Part shown: positions 8,409 through 17,277 of the stretch, piece after piece
Layout: the number at the start of each line of letters is the position of its first letter
How positions within the stretch are numbered: position 1 is the stretch's first letter
NCBI RefSeq assembly: GCF_014698845.1
Contig: NZ_JACJTV010000026.1
Coordinates: 1-64,000, forward strand
Reading direction: 5' to 3'
DNA length: 64,000 nucleotides
Source: Coleofasciculus sp. FACHB-1120
GTDB lineage: Bacteria > Cyanobacteriota > Cyanobacteriia > Cyanobacteriales > FACHB-T130
The notes under the pieces: generated by a model
Database searches by the model: none
Told to the model about the DNA's origin: nothing
What the model saw: the letters and a program-made list of their open reading frames with translations, nothing else
Position numbers and translations under genes: made by a program

Positions 8409-8699
8409 CTACCGTTGCTTAATCAATATTCGGAGTAAAAACCAAGCAATTGCAGCAAGGGGAAGGACAATACTCATACCAATGGCAGCCCCTTTCAAAC
8501 GTTGTATCCAGAGTAGAGTTATTTTGATACCAAACACTGTCACCACAGTGTTTGTCCATTCTTCTAATTGATTAGGAGAACTGGTAGGAACCAGAACCAT
8601 AATCGAAGTGAACAGTGCCATATAGAAAGCTAAAAACGCCGCTCCACCACCAACTAGTACCAGAATGACTTTTTTGAGTATCTGAAGAACTTCTTCCAT
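8409..8699 (-). CDS. Small hypothetical membrane protein
   Basis: 96 residues with two or three membrane segments: VILVLVGGGAAFLAFYMALF (about 11-30), a middle segment around VVTVFGIKITLLW, and IGMSIVLPLAAIAWFLLRILI near the C-terminus. The last four residues are charged (IKQR). No family recognised. The frame is free of obvious damage and the hydrophobic pattern supports a real gene. Confidence 0.5.
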   Translation of the reverse strand: MEEVLQILKKVILVLVGGGAAFLAFYMALFTSIMVLVPTSSPNQLEEWTNTVVTVFGIKITLLWIQRLKGAAIGMSIVLPLAAIAWFLLRILIKQR

Positions 8700-9124
8700 A
8701 ATCTAAATACTCGAAATGAATCGGAAATTCGTCACGTCTCCTACGATAGCGAAGATCGCACAAAAGCGATCGCGCTCTCCCAATTAACGGTCTGAGGGAG
8801 CAGAGAGCAGGTGAATAGCTCTTTTAGCGTAAGGATTTCTTCTTCTAAGAGCATTTAAGTCCAAAACAACAGGGTAGCGATGAAGTTGAGAAAGTGTGAA
8901 AATGCGATCGCCCCAGGTAGGCAAAAATTTCTCGGATATTCTCGGATATTCAGGATTAGCAAGCTTTTGATCGTACCTGATTTAAATGCTGAACAGCTTA
9001 GCGCAATCGGAGTCCAAAATGACACGGTCACTCTAGGGATCGTGGCTCTTTCATCCCCTTCCTGCTTGCTTTCAGGCTACTTCTCTCATTTTAATCTCCT
9101 CCGAGCGATAAAAGAGAGTTAGAA
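8700..9124. other. Gene-free spacer
   Basis: An 80-codon frame at 8880-9122 exists but shows no protein-like composition or ribosome-binding site. A 10-bp tandem repeat (TTCTCGGATA twice, near 8931) and HIP1 sites are the only structure seen. Confidence 0.4.
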
Positions 9125-9355
9125 GTGGATAAGGTATTTGGCTCTAGAATTTTAGAACGGATTCCCGTTAATTGGGCTGAGTATCAAAAAATTGAGTATC
9201 GCATGGACAAAGATGGCAAAAATACGAAAACAGTTGTTGATGCTTCTGGCTCTAGCTGCACTAGCACTACCTCAGACATTGAAAAAGCTCTGGGAGCAGG
9301 GCAAACGTATCTAATTTCTAAAAATAAGTCAATGGATATTATTTTTGAAAATTAG
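9125..9355 (+). CDS. DUF2997-like small protein
   Basis: A 76-residue product with a GTG start. Residues 20-57 (YQKIEYRMDKDGKNTKTVVD, then GSSCTSTTSDIEKALG) match the pattern of DUF2997 proteins, short cyanobacterial proteins of unknown function with a conserved cysteine in a GxSC context. The N-terminal 18 residues and the tail after ALGAG are atypical, so the ends may be altered. Assignment is from memory of the family pattern. Confidence 0.5.
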   Translation: MDKVFGSRILERIPVNWAEYQKIEYRMDKDGKNTKTVVDASGSSCTSTTSDIEKALGAGQTYLISKNKSMDIIFEN

Positions 9356-9693
9356 ATGCGTTTGCCGTGTTAGGGGATGCACTCTCTAGCTCAAGGATTG
9401 AGTTGTTTGCTAGGGAACACCACGATGGATGAGATTGTTGGAGTGCTGAAGTCGAAATTGCCAGATAAGCGAGCGTAAAGGAATTTTATGAGTCGAGGGT
9501 TGTTGTGAGTTTTTTTAGATAGTAGTAGAGTCTCGGAAGGAAATAGTTTATAGAAATGTGTTTATTAACTCTTGCAGTTGCCAAAGAGTTGGCAGTTCGA
9601 CTGACATCTAGCTGGTGAGACTCATGGCAGCAGCTCTCAGCAGAACAGTCAGTTCCAGAAAAAGGGGGAAGTAGTAGCTAAAAGTGCAGTGTT
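9356..9693. other. Spacer upstream of the TPR-CHAT gene
   Basis: Holds one 33-codon frame (9377-9478, MHSLAQGLSCLLG then TMDEIVGVLKSKLPDKRA) that may be a remnant of a larger gene. Otherwise no gene is seen. The promoter of the following CHAT gene should lie here; no clear -35/-10 pair stands out. Confidence 0.35.
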
Positions 9694-12081
9694 TTGAAAT
9701 CAATTAAGATGCTCAGATCAACGGTTATTACAAATTTCTGGTTTGGTGTTCTGGTGTTGTTAATCGGAGCCATGCCTGTCGCGGCAAGTTCTTCTTTTGA
9801 TGCGACGAATGCAGCGCTTATCCGCGCCCAAACCTTAAATAGCCAGGGTGTACGGCAACTGGAAACTGGGCAAGCTGAAACGGCTCTAGAAACATGGAAA
9901 CAGGCAGAAGCTGCCTATACAGCAGCAGGGGATGAAACGGGCAAACTGGGTAGTCAGCTGAATCAGGTGCAAGCCCTGCAAACTCTTGGACAATATCGTC
10001 GTGCAAAAAGCTTGTTAGAACAAATCGGTGTTCGATTGCACCCCCTACCAGATTCTCTACTGAAAGCCAGTAGCTTGCGAAGTTTAGGAATCGCCTTATT
10101 TAATGTGGGCGATTTGCAAGAAAGCCATAGGGTTTTACAGTCAAGTTTGCAGATTTCCCAACGCTTGAACGCAGATACAAGCAGTACGCTATTGGCTTTG
10201 GGCAATGTGGTAAGAGTGCGAAAGAATAATCCAAACGCGATCGCATCTGCAAACACGAACGCGATCGCGTTCTATCAACAAGCTGCCGCCGTTACACCAG
10301 ATAATTTGATCCGGCTTCAAGCACAGTTGAATCTATTCAGTCTCTTAGTCAAAAACAATCAAACTCCACAGGCATTACCCTTATTACCTGAAATTCAATC
10401 CTTGTTGACAGATATATCGCCAAGTCGGGCTACGGTTTATGCTCAAGTGAATCTAGCAGAAAGCTTGATGAAATTAGGGGACAGGGAATCGGGAGTGAGG
10501 AGCGGGAACAACAACGTCCTGCTCCCTACTCCCTCTGTCGTCGCGCAACTCCTTGCCAACGCGATTCAACAAGCAAGAAGCCTGAACGATCCGAGAGCAG
10601 AAGCTTACGCATTAGGGCAACTCGGACATCTCTACGAAACATCGCGCCAATGGGCAGAGGCTGAACGTTTGACACAACAGGCACTACAAATAGCCCAATC
10701 GATTCAGGCGGATGACATAGCGGTTTCCTGGCAGTGGCAATTGGGGCGGATTCTGAAGCAGCAGGGACGGACTTCAGAGGCAATTGTTTCCTATAACCAG
10801 GCAGTTAAAACCCTCTCCGTGTTACGAGGCGATTTAGTGGCGATCAACCCGGAAGCTCAGTTTTCCTTTCGAGAACAAGTAGAACCTATCTATCGCCAAC
10901 TCGTGCAATTGTTGTTGGAGAACAATCCAACGCAGGCAGACTTGCAACGGGCGCGATCGGTAATTGAAGCACTCCAGTTAGCCGAACTGAATAATTTCTT
11001 TCGAGAAGCTTGTCTGGATGCGAAACCTCAACAAATTGATCGGGTTGATCCCAATGCAGCGGTAATTTACTCGATTATTCTGCCCGATCGCCTTGCTGTC
11101 ATTCTCTCACTACCTAACCAGCCTCTACGCTATCACTTCACAGAGCTGGCTTCAGATTCTGATGGAGGGGTAGGTGAAAGGAGCGGCAATCGTGAAGTTG
11201 ACCGAGTCTTTGACGATCTCTTTGCCACACTCAACCCATTCATTACCAGTCAAGCACCGTTGCGTCCTCATCAACAATTATACAACTGGCTGATCCGTCC
11301 AATAGAAGCGGATTTAACTGAGAGCCAGGTTAAAACGGTGGTGTTTGTTTTGGATGGAGTTTTGCAGGGGATTCCGCTAGCGGCACTGCACGATGGTCAG
11401 CAGTATTTAATTGAAAAATACAGTCTGGCGGTGACGCCAGGATTGCAACTCTTACCACCCCAATCGCTGACTCCAGAACAGCTTGGAACGCTGGCAGGTG
11501 GATTGTCACAACCGCGTCAGGGGTTCTCAGCCCTGCCTGGTGTTGATCGAGAAATAGAGCAGGTTTCTACCCTTGTACCAACTATTGCCCTGCTGAATCA
11601 GGCTTTTACGCAAACGCAACTGGCAGAGCAACTGAAGTCTGCCCCATTCCCGATTGTGCATCTTGCCACCCACGGGCAATTCTCTTCACGGGCAGAAAAC
11701 ACTTTTCTGCTCACCTGGGACGGACGAATTCAGGTGAATGCTCTTGACCAACTGCTGGAGGCACGCGAGCGCCAAAATCGCCGTCCCATCGAAATCCTGA
11801 TCTTGAGTGCCTGCCAAACGGCAGCGGGAGATAAACGCGCAGCACTGGGATTAGCAGGAGTGGCAGTGCGTTCGGGGGCACGCAGTACGATCGCCACTCT
11901 CTGGTCGGTACAAGACAACTCAACCGCAGAACTCATCACCCACTTCTACACTGCCTTGAAGCAACCTGGTATCACTCGTGCAGAAGCGCTGCGGCAAGCG
12001 CAACTATCCCTACTGCGATCGCCCGACTATCAGCATCCCTACTACTGGGCAGCGTTTGTCCTAGTTGGCAACTGGCGTTAG
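9694..12081 (+). CDS. Secreted TPR-CHAT protein
   Basis: 795 residues from TTG at 9694 (ATG at 9709 is an alternative). An N-terminal signal peptide (FWFGVLVLLIGAMPVAASS) is followed by tetratricopeptide repeats (about 45-400) and a C-terminal CHAT domain. CHAT is a caspase-clan protease fold; the putative catalytic His is in HLATHG (H660) and Cys in LSACQTA (C707), both intact. Cyanobacteria often encode such proteins beside DUF928 proteins and two-partner-secretion exoproteins; both occur here (the DUF928 gene is convergent, the haemagglutinin is at 26.5 kb). It probably acts in the periplasm or outside. Substrate unknown. Confidence 0.88.
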   Translation: MKSIKMLRSTVITNFWFGVLVLLIGAMPVAASSSFDATNAALIRAQTLNSQGVRQLETGQAETALETWKQAEAAYTAAGDETGKLGSQLNQVQALQTLGQYRRAKSLLEQIGVRLHPLPDSLLKASSLRSLGIALFNVGDLQESHRVLQSSLQISQRLNADTSSTLLALGNVVRVRKNNPNAIASANTNAIAFYQQAAAVTPDNLIRLQAQLNLFSLLVKNNQTPQALPLLPEIQSLLTDISPSRATVYAQVNLAESLMKLGDRESGVRSGNNNVLLPTPSVVAQLLANAIQQARSLNDPRAEAYALGQLGHLYETSRQWAEAERLTQQALQIAQSIQADDIAVSWQWQLGRILKQQGRTSEAIVSYNQAVKTLSVLRGDLVAINPEAQFSFREQVEPIYRQLVQLLLENNPTQADLQRARSVIEALQLAELNNFFREACLDAKPQQIDRVDPNAAVIYSIILPDRLAVILSLPNQPLRYHFTELASDSDGGVGERSGNREVDRVFDDLFATLNPFITSQAPLRPHQQLYNWLIRPIEADLTESQVKTVVFVLDGVLQGIPLAALHDGQQYLIEKYSLAVTPGLQLLPPQSLTPEQLGTLAGGLSQPRQGFSALPGVDREIEQVSTLVPTIALLNQAFTQTQLAEQLKSAPFPIVHLATHGQFSSRAENTFLLTWDGRIQVNALDQLLEARERQNRRPIEILILSACQTAAGDKRAALGLAGVAVRSGARSTIATLWSVQDNSTAELITHFYTALKQPGITRAEALRQAQLSLLRSPDYQHPYYWAAFVLVGNWR

Positions 12082-12085
12082 AGCC

Positions 12086-12877
12086 TCATCGCAAGGGTTC
12101 GTTTGCGATCGCTCCCAATCCTACACTGGGTTGCGTCAAAAAGTCTGACCAAATTCTTGCAAGGGCTGGGTCAACGGGTTGCCCTCGTCGCGCTTCCGCT
12201 AAGGCAGTCAGAGCCTCGTGCCAGATGCCCTGCTCCCCATACCAGGCGGCACGTTCTAAAGCTTTCTGTGGAGCGTTCATCTTGCTAGAGGGAACGACCC
12301 GCCGCACTGAAGCGGTCACAAACGGATCGTTGGGACTGGGGCGATCGCCACACACCAGCACCACTGCCCACTGATATGATTTGCCAACTTCTAAGGGAGG
12401 TGCCTTCTCATCTAGCGGAATCCCCACAATCCGTGGCTTTCCCGTAATTGGGACAAAGCGCTGAGAGTGCGATCGCGAACCCTCCTCTCTGACGCTCAAC
12501 ACCATCTGACGCGCCGACGTTTCTGGCAAATAAACCCAAAGGGTGGGACGCTCCGCCCAGGTTAAACCTTCTTGATTGCTGGGAACGAGGGCAGTAAGCG
12601 CCAGGGGTTCAGCCGCTGGACTATCTGGATTAGTTGGTGCATCTTGAGGACAATGGCGATCGTTCCGGGAACCGGCTCCCCGTGTATCCGGTGGTGGTCC
12701 ATTATCTGAGGGTTTAAACAACACCTGTGTAATCGGGTTCTGTGCTTCCTTGGCGTCATGACCTAGAATCGGCGCAGTCTCTTTGGGAGCGGATTGCGCT
12801 AACGTAGATGCTGATTCAGCCAACAGCAAAAAACTGATAGCCATGAATGCGAACAACGGTTGAAGGCTCATAACCAT
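12086..12877 (-). CDS. DUF928-domain exported protein
   Basis: 263 residues with a signal peptide (FAFMAISFLLLAESASTLAQS). The DUF928 domain follows from about residue 95: ALTALVPSNQEGLTWAERPT, LWVYLPET, YQWAVVLVCGDRPSPNDPFV and RAAWYGEQGIWHEALTALAE. The function of DUF928 is unknown. These genes recur beside TPR-CHAT and haemagglutinin-type genes in cyanobacteria, which is the arrangement here. It is convergent with the CHAT gene, with only four bases between stops. Confidence 0.88.
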   Translation of the reverse strand: MVMSLQPLFAFMAISFLLLAESASTLAQSAPKETAPILGHDAKEAQNPITQVLFKPSDNGPPPDTRGAGSRNDRHCPQDAPTNPDSPAAEPLALTALVPSNQEGLTWAERPTLWVYLPETSARQMVLSVREEGSRSHSQRFVPITGKPRIVGIPLDEKAPPLEVGKSYQWAVVLVCGDRPSPNDPFVTASVRRVVPSSKMNAPQKALERAAWYGEQGIWHEALTALAEARRGQPVDPALARIWSDFLTQPSVGLGAIANEPLR

Positions 12878-13100
12878 TGGCTCCCTGGCAATGTTTCACA
12901 CAATCATACAGTGAAACAAACTAATGTTGACAATCTGGATAGCGCCTAACAAACTCGATGCCACTTTGTTTAAGTTGTTGTTCGTCACGTATGGTTAAAA
13001 ATAGTCAAATTCACAATCGTTTTGCAGGGATTCAAATGTCATGAGTGTGAGCAGCGATTTGCCCTTGCATCCCGTTTAGCGCTATCTTTTTGGGTTTGTA

Positions 13101-15311
13101 CTAAGCTTTTTTCACAGTGACTGTGAACTGTTTAACAACCCATTCTCGATAGGCATAAGCAGCATTTAATCGGCGATCTTGGGGTTTCTCTTGTGCGATC
13201 GCATCTGCCAGAAGTGACAGCGGGTCAGAACCTCTATATCCCCGAAAGCCTGGAGGTGGAACAATTGGTCGATCTAGTGGAGGGAGTGCCAGTCCTCGGA
13301 GTTCAGCTTCGCCAAGCGTAGCAAATACCTTGATAATATCTGTACCTTTTTCGTATCCTTCGGGTAAAGTTACCGGAAAGGGAATCACTTCTCGGTGGGC
13401 TATTCCCGGTGAGATTTCTACAAACATCTCTTTATCAGGCTTAGGCCAACTTTGCTCAATCGCCCAATTGGATTGCAAGTCAAGGATAGCAACTTTGAGA
13501 GGATTGGAATACCCATTGATAATTTCCAAAAAAATCCATTCGCCTTCACTAAGAGTCGGATTCAGTGGATCGTCAAGAGGCTGAAATTTTTTCAACTGAG
13601 TGGGTGGCGGATCGATTCCTTCTGCATAATCATCCAGCTTCCCCAACCACTTAACTTGGAACTTCTCAATTAACGGCGAAGCTGAGTTGTAAAGTTCCTG
13701 AACGGCTCGGTATTTAGATAAATGTACTAACCGCCGAACTACCTTCTCAGTGGCTCTTGGCTCGTCAAACTTTATGAGCGGGTGAATATTGGGATAAGGA
13801 ACTCCGGCTGCATCGCAAATTTCGTATTCTTCTCGATTATTCAATCCGACAAAATAGCCGAACTCTTCATCATCTGTTTCAGAGTTTGCAGTTTCATCAA
13901 AATTTAATTGGGCTAACTCTAACCAGCCTTGTCCAAAAACGTGTAAAGCTGGCTTGAGAGACTCCATTGCTTGGGTTTGTTTAGTATAAATTTCAGGAAG
14001 AAGTTTATTAGCGGGAAATTGGCTCAAACCTATCTCCTCTGGAGTAGCTTTCTGTTGATAAAACAAGCAAACTCTCCGAATTAATTGCGCTGGTGCTGAC
14101 AACAGCACGGCTGGATCGCCTAGTGAAACTTCTCTTTTACCTTCTATGGGTTCAATTTTGCAGCTAGCTACCGTTGCATCATATTCAACTACTTCTACGA
14201 TCGCTAGCCGAGAATCAGTTTGAGTAAAATCTCTCGTACCGATTGGATAGATAGCAAATCTCGCTCCTTTGCGAATTCCAGTTGCGATGCCTGCGTTAAT
14301 TGTGATTTGATTTTTCGCCAAATCAACCTTTTGAATCGATAATGAATGGTGTATAGTAGTGCGATCGCTCTCAAAAACTAAACGGTCAGCTTCACCCAGC
14401 AGCATCGGTGTTTGCTGCGGAAATTGACTTTGGATTTTAGCTCGGATGCGATTGTAAAGGTCTGTATAAGTCAGTCCTGCATAGCCCTGTTCGAGAGAAT
14501 CAAGAAGCCAGTAAGTGAGAGCGCCATGCTTTTGCTTAGAATTACCTCGATTAAAAGCGTCTTCAAAAGCCTTTTCACTCGGAGAACAAGCCGCTAAAAA
14601 AACGTAATCTCTAGCTTCAATTAAGCTACCAAAATGTAAGCTAGAGTTTCCACGAATTTTTAACTGTAAAGAATGCCAATTTTCTATCAGTTCTTCTGGA
14701 GAAGCAACTAGGCTTTCTGTTACCTGTGGGGTCTTGTCAATAACATCGTTTCCTCGAATTTTGGCATCGCCGCGAGTAGCTCCTCCAGAATGGCAACTGT
14801 CAAAAACAACGGTAGTAATTATGTTTTTATCGACCATTTGCTTTAACAGAAAAGCTAATTCTATATCGCGCAGATAGCAATTTATAGCTTGTCCAGAATC
14901 ATCTAACTGCCCAATATCAACTGGAATTAAAGACTCGTCTATGCCCTCTTCACCTTTAATGTCAGGATAAGCCGTTTTGGATCGGCCCCCGTGACCAGAG
15001 TATTGGATGTAAACGCGATCGCCTGGTTGCGCTGTTGCTGTCAACGCTTTAAATTTTGTAACGATATTTTCGTAAGTTGGCCACTGTTCGGGCGGTTCTA
15101 CAGGTTGTTTCAAAACCGGATTGGGATTGGAGGCGGTCAACTTCCAAATGTGATTCTCAGGTACGTTCAATCTTGTTTTGAGAAAGGCTTCAACAGCGTT
15201 GATATCATTGACCGCGCCTTGTAGGTTATCGTAGTAAGTGCCGTCAGATAAACGATGGGGTAAATAGCAATTGATACCAATTAATAAAGCGTATGAATTT
15301 GGTTCTGACAT
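13101..15311 (-). CDS. Caspase-family (peptidase C14) protein with long C-terminal region
   Basis: 736 residues. The N-terminal ~320 form a metacaspase-like domain: YALLIGINCY, catalytic His in YSGHGG (H107) and Cys in DSCHSGG (C173), then LAACSPSEKAFE. The C-terminal ~400 residues are beta-rich, unrecognised, and may be a DUF4384-like sensor or adaptor region (LSEGEWIFLEIIN, GTDIIKVFATLG). There is no signal peptide, so it is probably cytosolic. Last gene of a same-strand array with CHAT, STAND-NTPase, lipase and TIM-barrel genes. A terminator-like hairpin separates it from the upstream gene, so it may be separately expressed. Substrate unknown; cleavage after Arg/Lys is typical of metacaspases. 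Confidence 0.9.
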   Translation of the reverse strand: MSEPNSYALLIGINCYLPHRLSDGTYYDNLQGAVNDINAVEAFLKTRLNVPENHIWKLTASNPNPVLKQPVEPPEQWPTYENIVTKFKALTATAQPGDRVYIQYSGHGGRSKTAYPDIKGEEGIDESLIPVDIGQLDDSGQAINCYLRDIELAFLLKQMVDKNIITTVVFDSCHSGGATRGDAKIRGNDVIDKTPQVTESLVASPEELIENWHSLQLKIRGNSSLHFGSLIEARDYVFLAACSPSEKAFEDAFNRGNSKQKHGALTYWLLDSLEQGYAGLTYTDLYNRIRAKIQSQFPQQTPMLLGEADRLVFESDRTTIHHSLSIQKVDLAKNQITINAGIATGIRKGARFAIYPIGTRDFTQTDSRLAIVEVVEYDATVASCKIEPIEGKREVSLGDPAVLLSAPAQLIRRVCLFYQQKATPEEIGLSQFPANKLLPEIYTKQTQAMESLKPALHVFGQGWLELAQLNFDETANSETDDEEFGYFVGLNNREEYEICDAAGVPYPNIHPLIKFDEPRATEKVVRRLVHLSKYRAVQELYNSASPLIEKFQVKWLGKLDDYAEGIDPPPTQLKKFQPLDDPLNPTLSEGEWIFLEIINGYSNPLKVAILDLQSNWAIEQSWPKPDKEMFVEISPGIAHREVIPFPVTLPEGYEKGTDIIKVFATLGEAELRGLALPPLDRPIVPPPGFRGYRGSDPLSLLADAIAQEKPQDRRLNAAYAYREWVVKQFTVTVKKA

Positions 15312-15361
15312 GATTTTAATACTGACTCAGCGGCTTCTGGAAGCATACTTTTATTATTTTT

Positions 15362-15415
15362 ATAAAAAAGGTGGCATTTTTTTCACTTTAAATGAGCTTA
15401 GAAATAATGCCACCT
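15362..15415 (-). terminator. Rho-independent terminator-like hairpin between the TIM-barrel and caspase genes
   Basis: On the minus strand, AGGTGGCATT (15406-15415) pairs with AATGCCACCT (15369-15378) across a 27-base loop, followed at once by a run of seven T. Placed 60 bases after the 15475 stop, it should reduce read-through into the caspase gene. Confidence 0.65.
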
Positions 15416-15474
15416 CTTTCCAGGTTTCCCACAAAAATTAACTCTGGAGGGGAAAAAGTGAAAGCAAAAACGGG

Positions 15475-17232
15475 TTAGGCAAAAACTCGACGAGACTCAA
15501 GCAGCTTTTCCCACCACTCATCTGCAAAACCTCTCACTCCCGCATTGGAATAGTCAATCTTTAAAGGAATCTCTTTACGTTCCGCACGCTTAGCTTTCTG
15601 CATCAGGTCAATGAAGATATCAAATTCATTTCTTTTGGGTAGCACAATACATCCCGAACTGCCAGGAACATTAGCATCAAAATGTACCCCAAACTCTGAG
15701 CGAGTATATCCATCATCTCGCCTGAATACTTCAGGCCATATTGGAAAGAAGTATCCCTCAACTCCTCGTGTCTCTAAAAAATAGCCATTTGTAGAAATCC
15801 TGGTAGGACCATTAACAATCATTTCCTCAGATGGGATTAAACCTTTACTACGTCTCCAGTGATCGTCTACACTTTGACAGCCAGATAACCCGCTGATTGC
15901 AACTGCCTCTAAAATCGTGTTACCGCTATCATCTAGGATTAAAAGGGAACCTTTTAACAAAGCAGATGACTTAGCACGAGAGAATTTGAAAATAGCGCTA
16001 GCTGGTAGAGCTTCACGAGGTTTAGCGTATTGAATTTCTAAAGGAATTTTATCAATCCCCTCTTTTTTCAAAGCAATCAATAAAGCGCGGAAACGATCGA
16101 AAGAGCCTGCATTGATAATCCCGATGCCTCCCGCAGTTCCCGGACTACCAGCATCGTTGTAAATTCTGAAGCTACCACGTTTCATTCCACCATCAGGATT
16201 CTCTAGAACTTGTGGCAAAATTGGAAAGCTCCAGCCATTGCTATCATCGGTTTCTACAGAGGCATCTTCTGTGCCAATAACTAAACCGTTTACGTCAGGA
16301 ATTGGCCCATAAATTGGTCGCCACAGATGATTTGGACTTTGATATCCAGGACGACCCGTTGTTGCTACAGCATCAAAAATTTGATTTCCCTCAGCATCAA
16401 AGAGGAAAATATTGCCGAAAAGTAAGCCTGATGAATACTTCAGCTCCATTTTAAAAACAGCTTTGGCAGCTTCTTGGGGAAGAAATGGCTGTGGTAGAAC
16501 TGACAAATCTTCACCGGAGTAATCTAAGTTCCAAGCTTCTCCTCGTTCACCTGCATTAGGCAACCGCCAGATTGAAGAACTCGGATAATCTTGGAGAAAC
16601 TTTTGCAAGATATCAGCCGTTACCGGATTTTTTGTATCGGATTCCGAACCCCAAATAGGTAAGATTGGCTTCTTCAAACTGAACTTGTCGTGAGCCTTGA
16701 AAGCTTCCTGAACTTTATCCTCGTATTTCTCTGGTATCAATGTCCACTTTTCAAAATACATTTGTGGCATGGCAAAGTCGCAGAGGTCGTCCAACAATTT
16801 CCAAGGTATGTCTGGGTGATAGCTAGGATTGCCAAAACTGGTATAGCCTAACGTGCCTGATTTTACATAAGGGCGTAAAGCTTGCAGGAGTTGTTTAACA
16901 TTCTCGTGGGTACTGGCATCTTCAGCTTCTTTTTCAATATCGAGAACGTAGCCATCTAATTGACACTCCATAGCTTGGCGAACTGCTTCGGCTTGAGCTT
17001 GGATGTTGGGGGTGCCATAGTGATAGCCCCAGCCGTAGACTTCAATGCCTGCTTTGTGAAATTGGGCAATATTAGCTGGAGTACATTGATTTGCCCAAAA
17101 TAGGGGTGAACTCTTGCCGTCAAAGACTTTTAAATAGATGCGACGACAGTTAATTGTCTTCAATTGTTGTAAATAGTCTGACCGAAGTTTAGACAAATAC
17201 CAAATCCATGCACCACAAGAATGTTGTGTCAC
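15475..17232 (-). CDS. TIM-barrel glycoside-hydrolase-like protein with two L,D-transpeptidase-like modules
   Basis: 585 residues; GTG start with AGGAG eight bases upstream. Residues 1-245 resemble GH25/DUF1906-type barrels (GAWIWYLSKL, GIEVYGWGYHYG, LDGYVLDIEKEAED, FAMPQMYFEKW). Two related ~150-residue modules follow (about 255-402 and 410-562). The second has H517 and SSGC (C528), the His/Ser/Cys arrangement of L,D-transpeptidase or DUF2778 domains, whose enzymes act on peptidoglycan. In the first the matching residues are Y358 and G369, so it is probably inactive. No signal peptide is seen. It lies 45 bases after the lipase gene. The domain calls are pattern-based. Confidence 0.6.
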   Translation of the reverse strand: MTQHSCGAWIWYLSKLRSDYLQQLKTINCRRIYLKVFDGKSSPLFWANQCTPANIAQFHKAGIEVYGWGYHYGTPNIQAQAEAVRQAMECQLDGYVLDIEKEAEDASTHENVKQLLQALRPYVKSGTLGYTSFGNPSYHPDIPWKLLDDLCDFAMPQMYFEKWTLIPEKYEDKVQEAFKAHDKFSLKKPILPIWGSESDTKNPVTADILQKFLQDYPSSSIWRLPNAGERGEAWNLDYSGEDLSVLPQPFLPQEAAKAVFKMELKYSSGLLFGNIFLFDAEGNQIFDAVATTGRPGYQSPNHLWRPIYGPIPDVNGLVIGTEDASVETDDSNGWSFPILPQVLENPDGGMKRGSFRIYNDAGSPGTAGGIGIINAGSFDRFRALLIALKKEGIDKIPLEIQYAKPREALPASAIFKFSRAKSSALLKGSLLILDDSGNTILEAVAISGLSGCQSVDDHWRRSKGLIPSEEMIVNGPTRISTNGYFLETRGVEGYFFPIWPEVFRRDDGYTRSEFGVHFDANVPGSSGCIVLPKRNEFDIFIDLMQKAKRAERKEIPLKIDYSNAGVRGFADEWWEKLLESRRVFA

Positions 17233-17277
17233 AATTCCATCTCCTATTTAGTTGCAAAAAAATATGAAGGTGAAAAT

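Noticed and set aside
8880-9122. 80-codon frame on the + strand
   Set aside because: No recognisable domain or start signal; treated as spacer.
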